Assembly: GCA_020852955.1 (NCBI GenBank)
Contig: JADYZW010000021.1
Location: 16,328-80,327 of the forward strand
DNA length: 64,000 nt
Reading direction: 5' to 3'
Source of the DNA: Deltaproteobacteria bacterium
GTDB taxonomy: Bacteria > Desulfobacterota > Binatia > UTPRO1
Positions 58,435 to 64,000 of this stretch are shown here, in pieces. The notes under the pieces were generated by a model. It worked only from the letters and a program-made list of their open reading frames with translations, made no database searches and was not told the DNA's origin. The stretch's first letter is position 1; each line of letters opens with the position of its first letter. A program made the translations under genes and the position numbers.

Positions 58435-59946
58435 TCAGGCGGACGCTAGCACATCATCCGCGGCAGCGTCAGCGCGTGGACGTTGCGCGGCGGCGACGAA
58501 CGCCGCGCCGTAGGACGCGAGCGAGAGGAGCGTGAGGGCCCATTCGAGCCAGAGGGTTCCGGCGCGCTCGGCGCGATGGCGCGCGAACGCCAGCCGCAGC
58601 GACTCCTCGGGCTTCGGGCCGGCCTTCGCGTGCTCGACGGTGACGGCGCGGTCCCGCCAGTAGGCCTCGAAGCGTTGCTGGTGGAAGCTCTCGACCGCGC
58701 GGCGATCGAAGCTCCCGACCGCGGGCCCGGTGCGCCAGAGGGGCCAGGCGTGTTCCATCGTCGCGAGCACCAGGAGGGCGGCGACGACGGGGCGCAGGCG
58801 CGGCACTGTGGCGGCTGCGGCGATCGCGAACGGCATGCAGTAGAGCAGGTAGCGCTCGTGGACCCGCGTCGGCCAGAGGAACACGCTCCAGAGCCAGAGG
58901 CTCGCGAAGACGACGATCGCGAGCGCGGGCCGCCGGCGGTGGCGCGTCCACGCGAGCGCCGCGGCTGCCGCGAGCGCGAGGCCGAGCAGGACGCGTCCCC
59001 AGGCGTCGCGCGTGAGGCCCGCGACGGTCGCCGTCGACGTCAGCACATCGTAGACGGGGTGGCGCTCGGCGAGCAGGGCCGCCAGGTACCAGACGTTGTA
59101 GGCCTCGAGCGTCGTGTAGGGGAGCACCTCGAAGAGGTTCATCCGGTAGCAGCGCCGGAGCCACGCGGCGCCGTCGGCGAGCAGCCAGGGCGCGCTGCCG
59201 AGCGTGACCGTCGCGAGGGCGACGCCGCCGAGACGGGCGAGCCGCCCGAGGCACGGCAGGAGCCCCGCCGGCGCCGCGACGAGCGCCGCGAACCCGGCGA
59301 TCGGCGCGATCAGCAGCCCCTGCGGCTTCGCGAGCAGGGCGACGCCGAGCGCGATGCCCGCGGCGGCCCAGCGTCCACCCGCCATGGCGGCGACGGCGAG
59401 GACGGCGGGCGCCAGCGCGAGCGCGTCGTACTGCCCGAAGACGGCGGTGTTCATCATGAGGGGAGGCGCCAGCCAGGTGAGCGCGGCGGCGCCGGCCGCC
59501 GTCGTCGTCCGTCCCGTGAGGGCGTGGGCGAGCAGGCCGACGCCGACCGCGGTCGCGACCTCGAAGAGCCAGGGGGCGAGCGACGTCACGAGGCGTGTGG
59601 CGCGGGTGTTCGCGACGAAGTCCGGGGCCTCGACGCCGAGCCAGCGGCTCTGCGCCCAGAAGATCGTCGTCGCGAGCGGCGGGTAGTTCGGCGGGTAGAC
59701 CTCGCGGCGCGAGATCACGACCGGCGTGCCGTTTTGGACGACCCAGCCGCGGATCGTCGGCAGCAGGTCCGTCGGCGCCGAGTAGACGTGCGTGAACCCT
59801 CGCTGCGCCGCCACCGCGCCCATGCCGAGGACGTCGAAATGATCCCACGCGTACCCCCAGCGCGGCGCGATCGCGACGAGCGCGAGGCGCATCGCGATTC
59901 CGACGACGAACGCCAGCGCCAGGCGGCGGGAGGAGGGCGCCAGCAC
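58435..59946 (-). CDS. GT-C family glycosyltransferase (ALG6/ALG8-like)
   Basis: A 503-residue integral membrane glycosyltransferase. It has the GT-C features YAWDHFDVLGMGAVAAQRGF and VYPPNYPPLATTIFWAQSRW, the Y-P-P-x-Y-P-P type motif of ALG6/ALG8 and bacterial relatives, then MMNTAVFGQYDALALAPAVL and LGVALLAKPQGLLIAPIAGF. Around ten or more membrane segments follow. Such enzymes add a hexose from a polyprenyl-linked donor on the periplasmic side. It begins 6 bp after the aminopeptidase gene, so both are probably on one transcript, together with the following polytopic gene. Confidence 0.85.
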   Translation of the reverse strand: MLAPSSRRLALAFVVGIAMRLALVAIAPRWGYAWDHFDVLGMGAVAAQRGFTHVYSAPTDLLPTIRGWVVQNGTPVVISRREVYPPNYPPLATTIFWAQSRWLGVEAPDFVANTRATRLVTSLAPWLFEVATAVGVGLLAHALTGRTTTAAGAAALTWLAPPLMMNTAVFGQYDALALAPAVLAVAAMAGGRWAAAGIALGVALLAKPQGLLIAPIAGFAALVAAPAGLLPCLGRLARLGGVALATVTLGSAPWLLADGAAWLRRCYRMNLFEVLPYTTLEAYNVWYLAALLAERHPVYDVLTSTATVAGLTRDAWGRVLLGLALAAAAALAWTRHRRRPALAIVVFASLWLWSVFLWPTRVHERYLLYCMPFAIAAAATVPRLRPVVAALLVLATMEHAWPLWRTGPAVGSFDRRAVESFHQQRFEAYWRDRAVTVEHAKAGPKPEESLRLAFARHRAERAGTLWLEWALTLLSLASYGAAFVAAAQRPRADAAADDVLASA

Positions 59947-59952
59947 GGACGC

Positions 59953-62544
59953 TCAGCCGGCGCCGAGCGCGGCCGTGAGCTCCGGACCGAGGCGGAGCAC
60001 GGCGGCGGCGTCGATGCGGAGCTGCTCGCGGGCCTGCGCCGTGGTCTCGCGGGTGTCGTCGGTGACGTGCGCGGCGAGGAACGCGCCGACCGCTTCCGCG
60101 ATCTCCGGCGCCGTCAGCATCGCCAGGCCGCGGATCACGTACTGGCGCAGCATGGGGTCCATCGCGAGGATGCGCGCGTCCCAGCCGTCGCGGACGAACC
60201 GCCAGGCGGCGAGGCGCGAGGTCCGGCCGCCGAGCAGGCGCGACAGCACGAAGGCGCGGTCCTGCGGACGCACCTCGTCGGTGAAGGTGAGCGCGAGCGT
60301 GCGCTCGACGAGCGCCGGATCCTCGAAGGCCGCGAGCGCGTGCAGGAAGCGCTCCTCCTCCTCGGGATCGTGGGCGGCGCTCGTGCGCTTGCGGTCGAGG
60401 AAGCGCTCGTAGAGCGCGGCGTCGCCGTCGCGGGCGGCGAGGTTGGCGACGACCGGCACGAGATTCGGCTCGAGCGCGGCGCGGTCGGCGAGGTAGCGCT
60501 CGAGCCGCGTCCGCGCCTCGGCGAGGACCGCCGGGTCGCGCGCCAGGCCGCCGAGCGCGCCGATCACGACCGCGCGCTTGACGCGCAGGTCGACGGGCTC
60601 GCCGGGCCGGGAGTGCCAGCCGAGCGCGGCGAGCTCGGCGTCGAAGATCGTCCGGACGAGCGCCGTGAAGCGCGCTCGTCCGGCGTCGGCGAGCACGTGG
60701 GTGTCGAGCCAGGCGAGTCGCTGGGCGATGGCTTCCAGCACCGCGCGGTCGGGCTCGCCGGCGAAGCCGCGCACGAGCGTGACGAACCCCGCGACGCTGC
60801 CGATGCCGGCCTTCACCAACGTCCACTGGTTGCCGACGAGGTTCAGGCGCTCCTCGGGCGCGAGGCCGGTCGCGATCGCGCCGGCGAGGCGGTCGATCGC
60901 GGCGTCGTCGAGGGCGAAGCGGTAGAAGCCGGCGCCGCCGCCGTTCGGGAAGACCCAGCGCGCGCCGGCGAGCGTCACCTCGGCCTCGTCGCCGGCGAGG
61001 AGCACGCGCTCCTCGCGGATGCCGGTCGCGCCGCCGACCTTGAGCACGAGCGGCACCGGCCAGCGCTGCGCCGGCGCGGCGCCGCGCAGCTCGGGGTCGG
61101 AGAAGAAGCGGCGCTGCCGGAGGCGAAGCGTCGCGCCCGCCGCGTCGAAGCGGCTCGCGATCTCGACGACCGGGTGGCCCGGCTCGCGGATCCAGGCGTT
61201 CGCGATCGCGGTCACGTCGCGGCCCGACGCCCGGTCGAGCTCGCGCCAGAAGTCGTCGGCGGTCGCGTTCTGCTCGGCGTACCGGCCGAGGTAGCTCCGC
61301 ACGCCCGCCCGGAACGCGTCGGCGCCGAGGAAGCGCTCGAGCATGCGGACGACGCCGGCGCCCTTCCAGTAGGTGATGACGTCGAAGCGCTCCGCGGCCT
61401 GGCGCGCGTTCTCCACGTCGAAGGAGATCGGGTGCGTCGACACGAGCGCGTCGAGGAGGAACGGACGCGCCAGCGTGGCGACGAAGTCCCGCCACATGCC
61501 CCATTCGGGATTCAGCTCGGCGGTCGCCTTCCAGCCGACGAAGGTGGCGAACGACTCGTTCAGCCAGAGGTCGTTCCACCAGGCCATCGTGACGAGGTCG
61601 CCCCACCACATGTGCGTGAGCTCGTGGGCGGCGGTGTAGAAGATGTCCTTCAGCGTGTCGGTCGAGGCCTCGGCCGGATCCGCCGCGATCGCGGTCAGGC
61701 GGTAGGTGATGGCGCCCGGGTTCTCCATGGCGCCGGCCTCGAAGTCGGCCAGGCCGATCGCGTCGATCTTGCCGTAGGGGTAGGGGATGCCGGTGTAGTC
61801 GGCGAGCCACTCGACGGCTTGCCGGTGCGCGTCGCGCGCGTAGAGCCCCTTGGCGGCGAGGCCGCGCGGCAGCCAGACGCGCACGGGCCAGCCCTGGCTG
61901 GTGTCCACGGACGGTGTCGCCTCGAACGGTCCGACCAGGAACGCGACCAGGTACGACGAGATCGGCGGCGTTTCGGCGAAGCGCACGAGCTTCCGGCCGT
62001 GCGCGAGTGGCTCCTCGGCCATGACGGCGCCGTTGGCGATCGCGGTCGCGTCGGTGGGGACGTCGAGCGCGAGCGCGAAGCGCGCCTTGTACTCGGGCTC
62101 GTCGAAACAGGGGAACGCGCGGCGCGCGTCGGCGGCCTCGAACTGCGTCGCCGCGTAGCGTTCGCCGTCTTTCACCGAGCGGTAGAGCCCGCGGAGCTTC
62201 TCGACGATCTCGCCCGTGAACGCGAGGCGGAGCGTCGCCGCGCCGGGACCGACGGGGGCCGCAAAGCAGAGGCTGACCGCCTCGGCCTGCGGGTGCACGA
62301 CCACCGTCGCTTCGGTCGGGAGACCGGGCCCCGTGCCTTCGAGGCGGGCCGACGTCACGTCGAGGTCGAGCGCGTGGAGGGTCACGACCGACGTCGCCGC
62401 CCGAAGGTCGAGCTCGATCCCGACCGAGCCCTGCTGCCGCCAGCGCTCGAGGTCGAGCGCCAGCCGCACGTCGTACCGGCGCGGCCAGACGTCGCGCGAT
62501 AGCCGAAAGTTCACGCCCGGATCCGCGGGCACGCTCGTCGCCAT
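59953..62544 (-). CDS. M1 family aminopeptidase
   Basis: An 863-residue zinc aminopeptidase. The substrate motif GAMENPGA lies near residue 271. The zinc motif is HELTHMWWGDLVTMAWWNDL with WLNESFATFVGW following (HExxH-x18-E). The N-terminal beta domain has FPCFDEPEYKARFALALDVP, and the long C-terminal ERAP-like helical domain ends near LGPELTAAL. Its role is peptide trimming, probably in the cytoplasm because no signal peptide is seen. I start at the ATG at 62542-62544; the open frame upstream is without similarity. The sequence closely follows the eukaryotic-like ERAP/puromycin-sensitive branch rather than E. coli PepN. Confidence 0.93.
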   Translation of the reverse strand: MATSVPADPGVNFRLSRDVWPRRYDVRLALDLERWRQQGSVGIELDLRAATSVVTLHALDLDVTSARLEGTGPGLPTEATVVVHPQAEAVSLCFAAPVGPGAATLRLAFTGEIVEKLRGLYRSVKDGERYAATQFEAADARRAFPCFDEPEYKARFALALDVPTDATAIANGAVMAEEPLAHGRKLVRFAETPPISSYLVAFLVGPFEATPSVDTSQGWPVRVWLPRGLAAKGLYARDAHRQAVEWLADYTGIPYPYGKIDAIGLADFEAGAMENPGAITYRLTAIAADPAEASTDTLKDIFYTAAHELTHMWWGDLVTMAWWNDLWLNESFATFVGWKATAELNPEWGMWRDFVATLARPFLLDALVSTHPISFDVENARQAAERFDVITYWKGAGVVRMLERFLGADAFRAGVRSYLGRYAEQNATADDFWRELDRASGRDVTAIANAWIREPGHPVVEIASRFDAAGATLRLRQRRFFSDPELRGAAPAQRWPVPLVLKVGGATGIREERVLLAGDEAEVTLAGARWVFPNGGGAGFYRFALDDAAIDRLAGAIATGLAPEERLNLVGNQWTLVKAGIGSVAGFVTLVRGFAGEPDRAVLEAIAQRLAWLDTHVLADAGRARFTALVRTIFDAELAALGWHSRPGEPVDLRVKRAVVIGALGGLARDPAVLAEARTRLERYLADRAALEPNLVPVVANLAARDGDAALYERFLDRKRTSAAHDPEEEERFLHALAAFEDPALVERTLALTFTDEVRPQDRAFVLSRLLGGRTSRLAAWRFVRDGWDARILAMDPMLRQYVIRGLAMLTAPEIAEAVGAFLAAHVTDDTRETTAQAREQLRIDAAAVLRLGPELTAALGAG

Positions 62545-62608
62545 GGCGCGGCACTGTTCCTGACGCCGCGGCGCATCGCAAGGTCGGCCCGGAAGAGGCG
62601 ACCGGGGG

Positions 62609-63040
62609 ATGCTCTTCATCGACGACGTCACCGCGCTTGCCGCCGACGTGAGCGCGGCTCCGGCCGTCGTGCTCGAGGAGACGAGCGGAGCTACGGGAGC
62701 GCGGCCGTTGCGTATCGTCGTCGGGTATCCGCATCCGAAGCGTCGCGGCGACGCCGTGCTCGTCGCGCGCGAGCTCGCTGCCGGCACCGGCCGTGACCGC
62801 GGGGTCGCGAAAACCGTCGAGTACGCCCTGCTCTCGTATCCCTGGCCTGGAAACCTCGACGAGCTCGAGACCGTCGCCGCCTCCGCCACGAGCGCCAATG
62901 GCCCATCCATCGAGGTGCACGATCTCCCGGCGCCGCGAGCAGAGCACGCCGGCAGCACCGGCCAAATAGTGGCTACGAGACGCCTACGCGATCTCGGGAT
63001 TCGACACCTCCGCCAAGTCTTGGAGGAGCCCAAGGCAACA
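62609..63040 (+). pseudogene. Decayed fragment of an NtrC-type AAA+ activator
   Basis: About 130 codons resemble the second half of a sigma-54 activator. MLFIDDVTALAADVSAAPAV recalls the LFLDEV...L.LQ..LLRVLEE stretch, and LLSYPWPGNLDELETVAASA followed by PSIEVHDLPA recalls the WPGNVRELxN...DLP stretch. The middle is shortened and the Walker motifs and sigma-54 contact loop are missing. The frame then runs on antisense over the VapC gene to 63610. It is most likely a remnant; a short expressed protein cannot be excluded. The end is my estimate. Confidence 0.5.
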
Positions 63041-63067
63041 CGTCCCGCGCCGCCAAAATCTCAGGCC

Positions 63068-63514
63068 TCAGTCGCTCGGATCCCAGAGCTCGAAGCCGGC
63101 CACGAGAAAATCGTGATCGAACCCGAGGGCCACGGGGCACTTCGCCTGCTCCATGACCGCGAAGCTCACCGCGTCGGTGTAGGTGATGCGCTGGTCCGGC
63201 AGCCGAGCGAGCCAGGCACGCGCGGAGGCGTGATGGGCGGCGGTCGGAAAGACGAGCCGCACGATCGGGCTCGCCTCGATACGTTCGAGCGCCGTCGCCG
63301 CGGCACGCGGACCGGCGCGGAACAGGAGCAATCGATGCACCTCGGCCAATACGAGGGTCGTCGTCAGCATCGAGACGCGGTCGCGAACCGCCCGACGAAA
63401 CAGGGCGTCGGCCCTCTCGTGGTGCTGGTCGCGTGCGCTCAGCAACGCGATCCACGCGCCACTATCGACGAGGACGCTGCGTGGGTTTGTTGGTCGGGCG
63501 CGGGCGCGTGCCAC
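63068..63514 (-). CDS. PIN-domain toxin (VapC-like)
   Basis: A 148-residue PIN-domain RNase, the toxin half of a VapBC-like pair. The first acidic residue is in VLVDSGAWIALLSARDQHHE, the second in TLVLAEVHRLLLFRAG, the third and fourth in LPDQRITYTDAVSFAVMEQA and GFDHDFLVAGFEL. These form the Mg-binding site that cleaves tRNA or mRNA. I use a GTG at 63512-63514, which overlaps the antitoxin gene by about 50 bp; an ATG at 63580 is also in frame. Without the antitoxin it should block translation. Confidence 0.85.
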   Translation of the reverse strand: MARARARPTNPRSVLVDSGAWIALLSARDQHHERADALFRRAVRDRVSMLTTTLVLAEVHRLLLFRAGPRAAATALERIEASPIVRLVFPTAAHHASARAWLARLPDQRITYTDAVSFAVMEQAKCPVALGFDHDFLVAGFELWDPSD

Positions 63515-63764
63515 GATAGGCCGGTGGTCGTTCGGCGACGAAGGTCGCGTCGAGATGCTGGTCGAAACGCGTGCTCGCATCCGGAGGGAGTCCGTCGATC
63601 ATGCCGCTGACCGCGAGCAGCGGATCGTCGGTATCATCGGCCCGGACGAGCGCTCGCACGGCCGCTCGGATCGTCTGCGACTTCGTCCACCCGCGGGCGC
63701 GCGACCACCGTTCCAGCCGATCGTGGTCGGCGTCGTCGAGATAGACTTGCAGGGGCCTGGTCAT
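63462..63764 (-). CDS. Ribbon-helix-helix antitoxin (VapB/CopG-like)
   Basis: A 100-residue antitoxin. The N-terminal ribbon-helix-helix reads RPLQVYLDDADHDRLERWSR followed by RGWTKSQTIRAAVRALV. The C-terminal half, with DGLPPDASTRFDQHLDATFV and a basic tail, would wrap around the PIN toxin. Its 3' end overlaps the toxin gene. The ATG at 63762-63764 lies within an 8-bp inverted repeat, which suits autoregulation. This organisation is typical of VapBC modules. Confidence 0.82.
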   Translation of the reverse strand: MTRPLQVYLDDADHDRLERWSRARGWTKSQTIRAAVRALVRADDTDDPLLAVSGMIDGLPPDASTRFDQHLDATFVAERPPAYRGTRPRPTNKPTQRPRR

Positions 63765-63789
63765 GAGTACAGACGATATAGACTCATGA
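63761..63789. promoter_or_regulatory. Inverted repeat over the vapB-like start, candidate autoregulatory operator
   Basis: TCATGAGT at 63761-63768 and ACTCATGA at 63782-63789, exact complements separated by 13 bp that include GATATA. The repeat overlaps the antitoxin start codon, the usual place for operators bound by RHH antitoxins. From 63790 to the right edge I see no supported gene. Confidence 0.5.
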
Positions 63790-64000
63790 GATGAGATGCA
63801 AGGCGTTCATGATGATACCCGTCGCCATCCCGTCGATCGGAGTCATGTCGGCGCCCCCGCTCGTAACTGCGCGTGGCTGCTTCGGCAGCACGTTAGCAGT
63901 GCGCGCCCCCTCCACCCGCCACTTTCAGCGCGGAGCCACGACGCGAGGGGTCCAGGTACGTCCCACACATGACAGAAGGATCCCAAAAGCTAGTTGACGA

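Overview
The window is GC-rich (roughly 70% by eye), densely packed bacterial DNA with strong NNC/NNG codon bias. Long spurious open frames on every strand follow from that bias. A metal RND efflux system, an Omp85-type barrel, a LolA-like carrier and an NtrC-type sigma-54 activator point to a Gram-negative cell. Sensor kinases, acyl-CoA dehydrogenases and an NRPS locus would suit a deltaproteobacterium-like lineage such as Myxococcota or Binatota. That placement is inference; no marker gene here fixes the taxonomy.

Layout. 1-9775 is housekeeping and lipid metabolism: a truncated otsA with a GH15 enzyme, YraN, serS, a Nudix hydrolase, then a MaoC/TetR pair divergent from two acyl-CoA dehydrogenases. 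9776-13256 holds a FliA-type sigma factor and a soluble hybrid kinase. At 13344-15095 an intact tRNA-Ser(UGA) and an exact 25-bp copy of its anticodon-to-variable-arm segment bracket 1.7 kb. This stretch carries a broken delta-60-repeat gene and a BrnT/BrnA toxin-antitoxin pair, and looks like an eroded tRNA-targeted island. 15279-22989 is a CusCBA-like efflux operon whose pump gene contains an in-frame TAG, divergent from an ECF sigma/anti-sigma pair.

The most notable region is 23668-43571, a same-strand gene train with mostly overlapping or closely spaced ends. It encodes an FtsX/MacB-type ABC exporter, a fatty-acyl-AMP ligase fused to an ACP, NRPS 1 (C-A with embedded methyltransferase-PCP), NRPS 2 (C-A-PCP-E, no thioesterase), SbnA-like and SbnB-like enzymes for L-2,3-diaminopropionate, a secreted C45-type Ntn hydrolase with Ser at the expected nucleophile, a LolA-like protein and an Sfp-type phosphopantetheinyl transferase. 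I read this as a lipopeptide pathway. A fatty acid is activated and loaded on the ACP, joined to two diaminopropionate-type residues (one probably methylated, the last epimerised), exported, and possibly processed or carried in the periplasm. I cannot match it to a described product.

43635-64000 returns to general functions: a CoA-transferase with a 41-bp tandem repeat across its stop codon, a Cys-rich lipoprotein, an Omp85-like barrel, a kinase with two response regulators (one NtrC-type), an AidB-like acyl-CoA dehydrogenase, several polytopic membrane proteins including an ALG6/8-like glycosyltransferase, an M1 aminopeptidase, a decayed NtrC-type fragment and a VapBC-like module with an inverted-repeat operator.
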